NCBI RefSeq assembly: GCF_026341775.1
Contig: NZ_JAPEOB010000001.1
Coordinates: forward strand, 1,240,001-1,304,000
DNA length: 64,000 nucleotides
Direction of reading: 5' to 3'
Origin: Streptomyces sp. NBC_00654
Lineage (GTDB): Bacteria > Actinomycetota > Actinomycetes > Streptomycetales > Streptomycetaceae
Part shown: positions 28,048 to 37,995 of the stretch, one piece after another
How the letters are laid out: the number at the start of each line of letters is the position of its first letter
How positions within the stretch are numbered: the first letter of the stretch is position 1
Position numbers and translations under genes: made by a program
The notes under the pieces: model-generated
The model's input: only the letters and a program-made list of their open reading frames with translations
Database searches by the model: none
Told to the model about the DNA's origin: nothing

Positions 28048-28170
28048 GAGGGCGGAGGCGGTTGACGGAGAACGAGCTCGGGCACATGTCCGAGGGGGTC
28101 AACCGCACAGGTGACGACTTGTATCAGCCTGGAGGCTCAAGGTGACGCGCATCAGCTGCGGAGGACGGTC

Positions 28171-28782
28171 ATGACATCCGTCCTCGTCTGCGACGACTCC
28201 CCGCTTGCCCGAGAAGCGCTCCGTCGCGCGGTGGCCACTGTGCCCGGCGTCGAGCGCGTGACGACGGCGGCCAACGGCGAGGAAGTCCTCCGCCGCTGGG
28301 GTGCCGATCGTTCGGATCTGATTCTGATGGACGTACGCATGCCCGGTCTGGGGGGTGTGGAGACGGTCCGGCGGCTGCTCTCCGCTGACCCCGGGGCCCG
28401 GATCATCATGCTGACCGTCGCCGAGGACCTGGACGGGGTCGCGCTCGCGGTCGCCGCCGGGGCCCGCGGCTATCTGCACAAGGACGCCTCGCGCGCCGAG
28501 CTGCGGGCCACCGTGACCCAGGCGCTGGCCGATCCGACGTGGCGGCTCGCCCCGCGCCGGCTGCGGTCCGCCGAGATGGGGGCGGCCCCCACGCTCACCG
28601 CGCGGGAGATCCAGGTGCTCGAAGGCATGAGTCACGGCCGTTCCAACGCGGAGATCGGGCGCGAGCTCTTCCTCTCCGAGGACACGGTGAAGACGCACGC
28701 CAGGAGGCTGTTCAAGAAGCTCGGCGCCTCGGACCGCGCCCACGCGGTGGCGCTCGGCTTCCGCTGGGGTCTGGTCCGCTGA
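28171..28782 (+). CDS. bldM: Response-regulator-like developmental regulator BldM
   Basis: 203 residues. Receiver domain 1-120 with Asp8/Asp9, the conserved Asp54 (LILMDVRMPG) and a C-terminal LuxR-type HTH (LTAREIQVLEGMSHGRSNAEIGRELFLSEDTVKTHARRLFKKLG). In S. coelicolor it works as an orphan regulator without phosphorylation at Asp54, alone or as a heterodimer with WhiI, to activate early aerial and sporulation genes. ATG 28171 is preceded by GGAGGA. It is divergent from whiD. Confidence 0.96.
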   Translation: MTSVLVCDDSPLAREALRRAVATVPGVERVTTAANGEEVLRRWGADRSDLILMDVRMPGLGGVETVRRLLSADPGARIIMLTVAEDLDGVALAVAAGARGYLHKDASRAELRATVTQALADPTWRLAPRRLRSAEMGAAPTLTAREIQVLEGMSHGRSNAEIGRELFLSEDTVKTHARRLFKKLGASDRAHAVALGFRWGLVR

Positions 28783-28814
28783 GGGCGGGGGCCGTGCCCG
28801 GCAGCCGAGGCCTT

Positions 28815-28840
28815 CCCCGTCCGCACTCCGGCGGACGGGG
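28815..28840 (+). terminator. Hairpin terminator after bldM
   Basis: A perfect 10-bp stem CCCCGTCCGC / GCGGACGGGG with a 6-base loop lies 32 bp after the bldM stop. Confidence 0.75.
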
Positions 28841-29016
28841 CGACGGGACCGGCGGGCCGGCGGTCGCGTCGCGGCGGTGGGCCCGGAGCCCGGCGGCGTA
28901 CCCGTGCCGGCCCCTCCGTACCGGCGCTGTGTGACGCTTCCCGGCCGATGACGCATCCTTGAGTCGTGGAGTTCCTCGGGAACGATTCGGACGAGCGGAA
29001 GGGGAGGGCGCAGGAC

Positions 29017-29682
29017 ATGACATCCGGCGCACCCGCTCATAACGCTTCGGTGCACAACTCAGGACGCGGTGGAGCGGACCAGACGGCATCAAGGCACCAT
29101 GGTCCGATGCGCGACGACGAGACAACGGTGATCGGTGCTCTGGTGCACCGTGCCGTCGAAGGCGACGCGCAGGCCACCCACGATCTGCTGGCCCATGTCC
29201 ACCCCCTCGCCCTGCGCTACTGCAGGTCCCGGCTGAACCGGCTGCCCGGTGATGCTCGCCACTTCGTGGAGGACCTGGCGCAGGAGGTCTGTGTCGCGGT
29301 CCTGATGGCGCTGCCGCGCTACAAGGACACCGGCAGGCCCTTCGAAGCCTTCGTCTTCGCCATCGCGGGCCACAAGGTCGCCGACCTCCAGCGGGCCGCC
29401 ATGCGGCACCCGGGGTCGACGGCCGTCCCCTCCGACGAGATGCCGGAGCGGCCCGACGATTCCCTCGGCCCCGAAGAGCGCGCGCTGCTCAGCAGCGACG
29501 CGGCCTGGGCGAAGAAGCTCCTCGCCAACCTTCCGGAGAACCAGCGGGAACTGCTGGTCCTGCGGGTCGCGGTCGGTCTGACCGCGGAGGAGACCGGGCA
29601 GATGCTCGGAATGTCCCCGGGCGCGGTCCGGGTCGCCCAGCACCGCGCGCTCAGCAGGCTGCGGGCCCTCGCCGGGCAGTAG
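29017..29682 (+). CDS. shbA: ECF-type RNA polymerase sigma factor, ShbA-like
   Basis: 221 residues from ATG 29017, which has GGGAGGG and AGGA upstream; an in-frame ATG at 29107 (MRDDETTV) is a possible alternative. Region 2 runs from [18 protein letters not shown] to [17 protein letters not shown]; region 4 is [48 protein letters not shown]. ShbA drives transcription of hrdB, the principal sigma gene, in S. griseus. The identification rests on its position between bldM and guaB, as recalled for Streptomyces genomes, and the match in region 4. No anti-sigma gene is adjacent. Confidence 0.85.
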   Translation: MTSGAPAHNASVHNSGRGGADQTASRHHGPMRDDETTVIGALVHRAVEGDAQATHDLLAHVHPLALRYCRSRLNRLPGDARHFVEDLAQEVCVAVLMALPRYKDTGRPFEAFVFAIAGHKVADLQRAAMRHPGSTAVPSDEMPERPDDSLGPEERALLSSDAAWAKKLLANLPENQRELLVLRVAVGLTAEETGQMLGMSPGAVRVAQHRALSRLRALAGQ

Positions 29683-29781
29683 CCCGCCCGGTGGCGGAGG
29701 GGCCCGGGGGCGGACCGTAGGAAAGTACAAAAACTCTTAGTGATCTTGATCGTGGAATGAGACACCCGCGGAGCCCGTTAG

Positions 29782-31326
<1,545 letters not shown>

Positions 31327-31339
31327 CGCGAAACCGCAG

Positions 31340-31377
31340 GTGAGGGGCGGACCGGTGTTCCCGGGACCGCCCCTCAC
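31340..31377 (+). terminator. Hairpin after guaB
   Basis: GTGAGGGGCGG / CCGCCCCTCAC form an 11-bp stem with an inner CCGG pairing, 13 bp after the guaB stop. It may attenuate rather than stop transcription, as guaB3 follows in the same direction. Confidence 0.7.
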
Positions 31378-31431
31378 GCGTGTGTCGGGGATACTGGTCA
31401 GCGCAGACGTAGAGGGAAAGGCCACATCATC

Positions 31432-32556
31432 GTGACTGAGATCGAGATCGGGCGCGGCAAGCGCGGCCGCCGGGCATACGCATTCGACGACATCGCCGTC
31501 GTACCGAGCCGCCGCACCCGCGACCCGAAGGAGGTCTCGATCGCCTGGCAGATCGACGCCTACCGCTTCGAGCTGCCGTTCCTGGCCGCTCCCATGGACT
31601 CCGTGGTCTCTCCGCAGCACGCCATCCGGATCGGCGAGCTCGGCGGCCTGGGCGTGCTCAACCTGGAAGGGCTGTGGACCCGGCACGCCGACCCGCAGCC
31701 GCTGCTCGACGAGATCGCCGAGATGCCCGTCGAGTCCGCGACCCGGCGGCTCCAGGAGATCTACTCCGCGCCGATCCAGGAAGAGCTGATCGGGCAGCGC
31801 ATCAAGGAGGTGCGCGACTCCGGTGTCGTCACCGCCGCCGCGCTCTCGCCGCAGCGCACCGCCCAGTTCTCCAAGGCCGTCGTCGACGCGGGTGTGGACA
31901 TCTTCGTCATCCGCGGTACGACGGTCTCCGCCGAGCATGTCTCGGGTGCGGCCGAACCGCTCAACCTGAAGCAGTTCATCTACGAGCTGGACGTTCCGGT
32001 GATCGTCGGCGGCTGTGCCACGTACACCGCGGCCCTGCACCTGATGCGCACCGGCGCGGCCGGTGTCCTGGTGGGCTTCGGCGGCGGCGCCGCGCACACC
32101 ACGCGCAACGTCTTCGGCATCCAGGTCCCGATGGCGACCGCGGTCGCCGATGTGGCCGGGGCCCGCCGCGACTACATGGACGAGTCCGGCGGCCGGTACG
32201 TCCACGTGATCGCGGACGGTGGCGTCGGCTGGTCCGGCGACCTGCCCAAGGCCATCGCCTGCGGCGCGGACGCCGTGATGATGGGCTCCCCGCTGGCCCG
32301 TGCGACGGACGCCCCCGGGCGTGGCCGGCACTGGGGCATGGAGGCCGTCCACGAGGACGTGCCGCGCGGCAAGCTGGTGGACCTGGGCTCGGTCGGGACG
32401 ACGGAGGAGGTCCTCACCGGGCCTTCGCACACCCCCGACGGCTCGATGAACATCTTCGGCGCCCTGCGCCGCGCGATGGCCACCACGGGCTACAGCGACC
32501 TCAAGGAGTTCCAGCGCGTCGAGGTGACGGTGGCGGACTCGCAGCACCGCCGCTGA
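31432..32556 (+). CDS. guaB3: GuaB3-family IMP dehydrogenase-related protein lacking catalytic Cys
   Basis: 374 residues with a single barrel and no CBS domains, as in the actinobacterial GuaB3 family. FDDIAVVPSRRTRDPKEV opens the barrel, AAPMDSVVSP follows and the phosphate site IADGGVGWSGDLPKAI is present. The active-site loop, GPGSICTT in IMP dehydrogenase, reads GGGAAHTT here, with His222 at the catalytic Cys position. The protein is therefore unlikely to run the IMP dehydrogenase reaction. Related cyanobacterial GuaB3 proteins have been described as GMP-reductase-like; that role is not established for this one. Confidence 0.88.
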   Translation: MTEIEIGRGKRGRRAYAFDDIAVVPSRRTRDPKEVSIAWQIDAYRFELPFLAAPMDSVVSPQHAIRIGELGGLGVLNLEGLWTRHADPQPLLDEIAEMPVESATRRLQEIYSAPIQEELIGQRIKEVRDSGVVTAAALSPQRTAQFSKAVVDAGVDIFVIRGTTVSAEHVSGAAEPLNLKQFIYELDVPVIVGGCATYTAALHLMRTGAAGVLVGFGGGAAHTTRNVFGIQVPMATAVADVAGARRDYMDESGGRYVHVIADGGVGWSGDLPKAIACGADAVMMGSPLARATDAPGRGRHWGMEAVHEDVPRGKLVDLGSVGTTEEVLTGPSHTPDGSMNIFGALRRAMATTGYSDLKEFQRVEVTVADSQHRR

Positions 32557-32577
32557 GCCGTACCCACGGAAGCTGAT

Positions 32578-32647
32578 CCGTACGTACCTGTGGAAAGGGC
32601 CCGGACCGTCACATGACGGTCCGGGCCCTTTCCACAGGTACGTACGG
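32578..32647. terminator. Very long perfect hairpin, bidirectional terminator
   Basis: A perfect 34-bp inverted repeat with only a CA centre (left arm ends GGCCCGGACCGTCA, right arm starts TGACGGTCCGGGCC), 22 bp after guaB3 and 13 bp from the convergent membrane-protein stop. It serves both genes. Confidence 0.92.
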
Positions 32648-32659
32648 GCGAGGCGGGTG

Positions 32660-33304
32660 TCAGCCCGCCTTCTTGGCGCCGCCGATCGCGGCGATCGGGC
32701 CCAGGGCGAGGAAGAGGTAGGTCATGAAGTCGGACTCTTCCTTCCAGAGCCGGGTCACCACGTCGAAGTGGTCGAAGAAGACCTCGGAGAAGGTCGCGCC
32801 CGCCACGTCCGCCATGATCATCGACATGCCGACGAGCTGGCCGAGGTAGACACCGCCGAGCGAGAAGAGCGCGGCGGCCCCGACGACGACCGGGTTGCTC
32901 CCGCCGACCTTGCTGGCGGCGAAGCCGACGAGGAAGCCGACGCCGACCGCCGCGTAGCCGACCTCGCGCTCGATGGAGCCCGCGATCACGCCGTACAGGA
33001 TGCCCGCGATGATCGCCGCGCCCAGCGCGGTCACCACACCGAGTGCGATGTTGTTGCGCGCCGGGGGTGCCGGGGTGAAGGGGGTGCCGCCGCCGAACTG
33101 GCCGGGCTGCTGGTCCGCGAAGGGGTTGCCCGTGGGGGCACCGGGCTGCTGGCCGTACGGGTTGCCCGCCGGGGCGCCCGGCTGCTGGCCGTAGGGGTTG
33201 CCGGTCGGGGCACCGGGCTGCGGCTGGTTCGCGTACGGGTTGCCTTCGGCGGGCTGGCCCCCGTAGGGCTGCTGGGGCTGGTTCGGCGGCACGGGCTGGC
33301 TCAC
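32660..33304 (-). CDS. Pro/Gln-rich integral membrane protein
   Basis: 214 residues. The cytoplasmic N terminus (about 85 residues) contains three GQQPGAPxGNPY-type repeats; then four hydrophobic segments (about 88-107, 112-128, 135-155 and 190-208) form the membrane part. The GTG at 33304 is used; the longer frame to 33334 has no ribosome site. No enzyme motif is seen. Pro-rich tails of this type occur in Streptomyces membrane proteins with protein-scaffold roles, but this is only analogy. Confidence 0.8.
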   Translation of the reverse strand: MSQPVPPNQPQQPYGGQPAEGNPYANQPQPGAPTGNPYGQQPGAPAGNPYGQQPGAPTGNPFADQQPGQFGGGTPFTPAPPARNNIALGVVTALGAAIIAGILYGVIAGSIEREVGYAAVGVGFLVGFAASKVGGSNPVVVGAAALFSLGGVYLGQLVGMSMIMADVAGATFSEVFFDHFDVVTRLWKEESDFMTYLFLALGPIAAIGGAKKAG

Positions 33305-33433
33305 GGTGGGTCTCCCCCTGGGGCGAATGCGCACGAGTGTGCGAGTTGTGACGCCGCAGGCTAGCAGTCGGTTCCGACAACGCCCACCGAAAACGTTGGG
33401 GCGACTGGTCCGGAGCCCGTTCAGGAGGCATCC

Positions 33434-34696
33434 TCAGAGCCGGTGCGCGGCTCCGGCGGGGGTGGCTCCCCGGGTGTCCAGGAGAAGCTGGGCCTTCACC
33501 GCGAGGCCCTGGAGGTCGTAGGTGCGGTGCTGCTGGAGCAGTACGGTCAGGTCGGCGCCGGCGGCGGCCTCGTACAGCGAGTCGGCGCGCGGCACGGGCA
33601 GCTCGCGGACGCGCCAGTCCAGGACGTGCGGGTCGTGGTAGCCGATCTGCGCGCCCATGTCCATCAGCCGGGTCGCGATCTCGCGGGCGGGGGAGGCCTC
33701 CTGGTCGGCGCTGTCCGGCTTGTAGGTGACGCCCAGGAGCAGGACCCTGGCGCCGCGCACGGACTTGCCGTGCTCGTTCAGCAGGGTGGCGCAGCGCTGG
33801 ATCACATAGCTCGGCATGCGGTCGTTGATCTCCTGGGCGAGCGAGACCATGCGCAGGGGGTGGCCGGGGGTGCGGGTGCTGTACGGGAGGTAGCCGGGGT
33901 CGACCGGGGCGCCGTGGCCGCCGACGCCGGGTCCCGGCCGGAAGGGCTGGAAGCCGAAGGGCTTGGTCTCGGCGCACCGGATGACGTCCCACAGATCGAC
34001 GCCGAGGTCGTGGCAGAGCACCGCCATCTCGTTGACCAGGGCGATGTTGACGTGCCGGAAGTTGGTCTCCAGGACCTTGGTCATCTCGGCCTCGCGGGGC
34101 CCGCGCGCCCGGACGACCTTGTCGGTGAGCCGGCCGTAGAAGGCAGCGGCCGATTCGGTGCAGGCGGAGGTGAGGCCGCCGATGACCTTGGGGGTGTTGG
34201 CGTAGATGTGGGTGCGGTTGCCGGGGTCGAGCCGGCTGGGGGAGCACGCGAGGTGGAAGTCGCGTCCGGCGCGCAGGCCCGAGCCCTCTTCGAGCAGGGG
34301 GCGCAGGAAGTTCTCGGTGGTGCCCGGGGGGACGGACGACTCCAGCAGGACGGTGGTGTGCGGCCGCAGCCGGGCGGCCAGCGCGCGGGCCGCGTCGCCC
34401 AGCGCCGTGAGGTCGAGGGTGCGGTCGGCGCCGAGCGGGGTCGGGGCGCAGATCACGGCGGTACGGACCCGGCCGAGTTCGGCCGCGTTGCTGGTGGGCC
34501 GGAAGCCCCCGGAGAGCATCCGGCGGATGTCGGAGGCGGTGAGGGAGCCCTCGACGGGGGTGCGGCCCGCGGCGAGTTCCGTGCAGGGGCGTGGGTCGGT
34601 GTCGTAACCGACGGTGTCGATGCCGGCGGCGACGGCGGCCTGGGCGAGGGGCAGGCCGAGGTGACCGAGTCCGATGACGGCGAGGTCTGCGGGCAT
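33434..34696 (-). CDS. UDP-glucose/GDP-mannose dehydrogenase family protein, catalytic Cys replaced
   Basis: 420 residues. The N-terminal Rossmann domain starts LAVIGLGHLGLPLAQAA (GxGxxG, 9-14), and VLLESSVPPGTTENF and ETNFRHVNIALVNEMA belong to the central domain. In WbpA/UGDH enzymes the catalytic loop reads GVGGHCIPVDP; here it is GVGGHGAPVDP, with Gly262 for the catalytic Cys. SPER, which holds a catalytic Glu, is SPSR (Ser154). The fold and NAD site look intact, but the four-electron oxidation should fail. Pathway role is unknown; no sugar nucleotide gene adjoins it. Confidence 0.85.
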   Translation of the reverse strand: MPADLAVIGLGHLGLPLAQAAVAAGIDTVGYDTDPRPCTELAAGRTPVEGSLTASDIRRMLSGGFRPTSNAAELGRVRTAVICAPTPLGADRTLDLTALGDAARALAARLRPHTTVLLESSVPPGTTENFLRPLLEEGSGLRAGRDFHLACSPSRLDPGNRTHIYANTPKVIGGLTSACTESAAAFYGRLTDKVVRARGPREAEMTKVLETNFRHVNIALVNEMAVLCHDLGVDLWDVIRCAETKPFGFQPFRPGPGVGGHGAPVDPGYLPYSTRTPGHPLRMVSLAQEINDRMPSYVIQRCATLLNEHGKSVRGARVLLLGVTYKPDSADQEASPAREIATRLMDMGAQIGYHDPHVLDWRVRELPVPRADSLYEAAAGADLTVLLQQHRTYDLQGLAVKAQLLLDTRGATPAGAAHRL

Positions 34697-34945
34697 GTCG
34701 AAGGCCGTCCTTCCCTAAGACCATGAAGACGGAAAGCGCAACTGCTGGGAACAGTGCAATGTCAGACTAGGCGTAAATATGACCTATATGTCGCATTGTG
34801 TGGCTCCGGTCGTCCGGGTGTTGTCCACAGGCGGTGGCTGAAGTCGCCGACCGCGGACAGAATCGAGAGGTGGGCACGGACGCCCGGCCTCCCGGGCCGG
34901 GCCGCACCTCCGTGCCCGACCACCCCGATCTACCGGGAGGCAGCA

Positions 34946-36652
34946 GTGAGGACAGCGACACTGGGACCCGCGGAGCGTGCGACGGCGCTCGCCGCGATGG
35001 CCGAGCGCGAACTGGACGTGCTGGTCGTGGGGGCGGGCGTGGTCGGCGCCGGGACGGCGCTGGACGCCGCGACCAGAGGGCTCTCGACCGGACTGGTCGA
35101 GGCCCGCGACTGGGCCTCCGGCACATCGAGCCGGTCCAGCAAACTGATCCACGGCGGGCTGCGCTATCTGGAGATGCTCGACTTCGCGCTCGTGCGGGAG
35201 GCGCTGAAGGAGCGCGGGCTGCTCCTGGAGCGGCTCGCCCCGCACCTGGTGAAGCCGGTGCCCTTCCTCTACCCGTTGCAGCACAAGGGCTGGGAGCGGC
35301 TCTACGCGGGATCCGGCGTGGCGCTGTACGACGCGATGTCGGTCTCCTCGGGCCACGGCCGCGGACTGCCCGTGCACCGTCACCTCTCCCGCCGGCACGC
35401 CCTGCGCGTCGCGCCCGCGCTGAAGCGGGACGCCCTGGTCGGGGCCCTGCAGTACTACGACGCGCAGATGGACGACGCCCGCTATGTGGCCGCCCTGGTG
35501 CGCACCGCCGCCGGATACGGCGCCCAGGTGGCGAACCGGGCGCGGGTGATCGGCTTCCTGCGCGAGGGCGAGCGGGTTGTCGGGGCGCGGGTGCAGGACG
35601 TCGAGGGGGGTGGGGAGTACGAGGTCCGGGCCAAGCAGGTGGTCAACGCGACCGGGGTGTGGACGGACGACACCCAGGCGCTGATCGGTGAGCGCGGGCA
35701 GTTCCACGTACGGGCGTCGAAGGGCATCCATCTGGTCGTCCCCAAGGACCGGATCCACTCCTCGACCGGCCTCATCCTGCGCACCGAGAAGTCCGTGCTG
35801 TTCGTGATCCCGTGGGGACGCCACTGGATCATCGGGACCACGGACACCGACTGGGACCTCGACAAGGCCCACCCGGCGGCGTCCAGCGCCGATATCGACT
35901 ATCTGCTCGAACACGTCAACTCGGTGCTGGCCACCCCGTTGACCAGGGACGACGTCCAGGGTGTCTACGCCGGGCTGCGGCCGCTGCTGGCCGGTGAGTC
36001 GGACGCCACCAGCAAGCTCTCGCGCGAGCACACCGTGGCGCACCCGGTCCCCGGGCTGGTGGTCGTCGCGGGCGGCAAGTACACGACGTACCGGGTGATG
36101 GCGAAGGACGCGGTGGACGAGGCGGTGCACGCGCTCGACCAGCGGGTCGCGGCCTGTGTCACCGAGGACATCCCCCTGCTGGGCGCCGAGGGCTACCGCG
36201 CCCTGTGGAACGCCCGCGCCCGGATCGCGGCCAGGACGGGCATCCATGTCGCCCGGGTGGAGCATCTGCTGAACCGCTACGGCTCCATGGTCGAGGAGAT
36301 CCTGGAACTGATCACGGCCGACCCCTCACTGGGCGAACCGCTGGCGGCGGCGGACGACTATCTGCGGGCCGAGATCGTCTACGCCGCCTCGCACGAGGGG
36401 GCCAGACACCTCGACGACGTGCTGACCCGGCGCACCCGGATCTCCATCGAGACCTTCGACCGGGGCACCCGCTCCGCCCGGGAGTGCGCGGAGCTGATGG
36501 CCCCGGTGCTGGGCTGGGACGAGGGGCAGATCGAGCGGGAGGTCGAGCACTACGAGAAGCGGGTGGAGGCGGAGCGGGAGTCGCAGCGGCAGCCGGACGA
36601 CCTGACGGCCGACGCGGCGCGGCTCGGGGCGCCGGACATCGTGCCCATCTGA
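34946..36652 (+). CDS. glpD: Aerobic glycerol-3-phosphate dehydrogenase
   Basis: 568 residues. FAD-binding motif VLVVGAGVVGAGTALDAATRGL (about 27-48), substrate region SGTSSRSSKLIHGGLRYL, and VVNATGVWTDD, VVAGGKYTTYRVMAKD and the C-terminal helical cap match GlpD. It oxidises glycerol-3-phosphate to dihydroxyacetone phosphate and passes electrons to menaquinone at the membrane. The GTG start follows GGGAGG; the longer open frame lacks this. It is divergent from the preceding gene across a 249-bp gap with no ORF or clear operator. Confidence 0.95.
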   Translation: MRTATLGPAERATALAAMAERELDVLVVGAGVVGAGTALDAATRGLSTGLVEARDWASGTSSRSSKLIHGGLRYLEMLDFALVREALKERGLLLERLAPHLVKPVPFLYPLQHKGWERLYAGSGVALYDAMSVSSGHGRGLPVHRHLSRRHALRVAPALKRDALVGALQYYDAQMDDARYVAALVRTAAGYGAQVANRARVIGFLREGERVVGARVQDVEGGGEYEVRAKQVVNATGVWTDDTQALIGERGQFHVRASKGIHLVVPKDRIHSSTGLILRTEKSVLFVIPWGRHWIIGTTDTDWDLDKAHPAASSADIDYLLEHVNSVLATPLTRDDVQGVYAGLRPLLAGESDATSKLSREHTVAHPVPGLVVVAGGKYTTYRVMAKDAVDEAVHALDQRVAACVTEDIPLLGAEGYRALWNARARIAARTGIHVARVEHLLNRYGSMVEEILELITADPSLGEPLAAADDYLRAEIVYAASHEGARHLDDVLTRRTRISIETFDRGTRSARECAELMAPVLGWDEGQIEREVEHYEKRVEAERESQRQPDDLTADAARLGAPDIVPI

Positions 36653-36772
36653 CGCGCGTCCCAAGGTCCCTGACGGGGGCAGCCCCTGACGGCCGGCGGT
36701 TTCGGCGGGCGGCGGTTCCCGGCGGGTGGCCGGAGACCGGGCGGTCGGACCGGGGCGCCGACCCGGGTGGCG

Positions 36773-37876
36773 TCAAGGGCGGCAGAACTCCGCCTCCAGC
36801 AGGGCCGGTTCCAGACGGGTATCGGACAAGGTGTCCGTGTTGATGCGGAAAGTGAGGATGTGTCGGCCGTCGCGGGTCGCGGCGGTACGGACGTAGCTGC
36901 CCGGTGTGCGTCCGTTGTGCCCCCACACCGTGATGCCGCAGGAGAGTTTCTCCGGGTAGACGCCCATCCCGTAGGAGCCATGGGCGGCACGGGTGTTCAG
37001 CAGGGTGGCCTGCTGTGCGGGCGGCAGGAGCCAGCCGCACAGCAGGGCCGCGTAGAAGCGGTTCAGGTCGGCGAGCGTCGAGACCATCTCGCCCGCGGCG
37101 CCCGCCAGGCGCGGGTCCATCGCGGTGACGTCCCGCAGGGACCCGTCCCGCGGATCGCGGTAGTAGCCGCGGGAGTGCGGGGCGGGCAGACCGGTGCGGG
37201 CGCCCGGGAGAGAGGTTCCGCCGAGGCGGAGGGGGACAAGGACGCGGCGTCTGATCTCGGAGGCGTAGGAGTGACCGGTGACGCGCTGGATGACCAGGCC
37301 CAGCGTCAGGTAGCCGGTGTTGGAGTAGGCGTAGCGGCCGGGCGCCGCGGCGGGGCGGCGGGCCGTCGCGGCCCGGACCACCGCCTCGGCGGACGGGGGC
37401 CGGACGGACGGGCCCGCCCGGCCGGTCATGGAGGGGACGGTGACCGGCAGACCGGCGGCGTGGTCGGGGAGACCACTGGTGTGGGTGAGCAGCGCGCGCA
37501 GGGTGATGCGGCGGCCGTCGTGGCCGTGGCCCCGGATCAGCCCGGGGAGATAGCGCTCGACCGGGGACGACAGCTTCAGCCTGCCCTCCCCGGCGAGTTG
37601 GAGGATCACCGTCGCGACGAACGTCTTGGTGACGCTGCCTGCCCGGAACCGGTCCCGCTGCCGGATGCCGGGACCCGCCGAGGCGTATGTCCGGCCCGGG
37701 GCGGTGGCGGAATTCCGGGCCAGCAGGGCCGCGGCCGGGGCATCGCCCTGGACGAGGAGACGGGGCAGATAGGAGGCTGCGGGCGTGAGGTGTGGTTCGC
37801 TGGACGGGCACGCCGTACCCGGGACGAGCAGAGAAAACACCAGCGGGGCGGCGAGCAGCGCCCTGAATGTCGGCAT
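36773..37876 (-). CDS. Secreted serine hydrolase, class C beta-lactamase / DD-peptidase fold
   Basis: 367 residues. N-terminal hydrophobic signal (FRALLAAPLVFSLLVPGTAC). Catalytic motifs of the penicillin-binding fold are present in order: SVTK (Ser81-Lys84), YSN (Tyr184-Asn186) and HNG near residue 316. The fold covers D,D-carboxypeptidases, AmpC-like enzymes and esterases, so the substrate is open; peptidoglycan stem peptide is likely. It is divergent from the kinase at 37996, with 119 bp between them. Confidence 0.88.
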   Translation of the reverse strand: MPTFRALLAAPLVFSLLVPGTACPSSEPHLTPAASYLPRLLVQGDAPAAALLARNSATAPGRTYASAGPGIRQRDRFRAGSVTKTFVATVILQLAGEGRLKLSSPVERYLPGLIRGHGHDGRRITLRALLTHTSGLPDHAAGLPVTVPSMTGRAGPSVRPPSAEAVVRAATARRPAAAPGRYAYSNTGYLTLGLVIQRVTGHSYASEIRRRVLVPLRLGGTSLPGARTGLPAPHSRGYYRDPRDGSLRDVTAMDPRLAGAAGEMVSTLADLNRFYAALLCGWLLPPAQQATLLNTRAAHGSYGMGVYPEKLSCGITVWGHNGRTPGSYVRTAATRDGRHILTFRINTDTLSDTRLEPALLEAEFCRP

Positions 37877-37995
37877 GGCGGGGGATCCCTTTCCTCCGGC
37901 CACATCATGGCGGACCCCGACCCGGCACCAGGACCGGTCCCGGGGTGAGGGACAATGAACGCTCTGCCAGGGCGGGTTGATCGCAGAGGGGACGC

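Noticed and set aside
31340..31377. guaB hairpin as a purine riboswitch
   Set aside because: It lies after the stop codon and lacks the conserved riboswitch junction; a terminator is sufficient.
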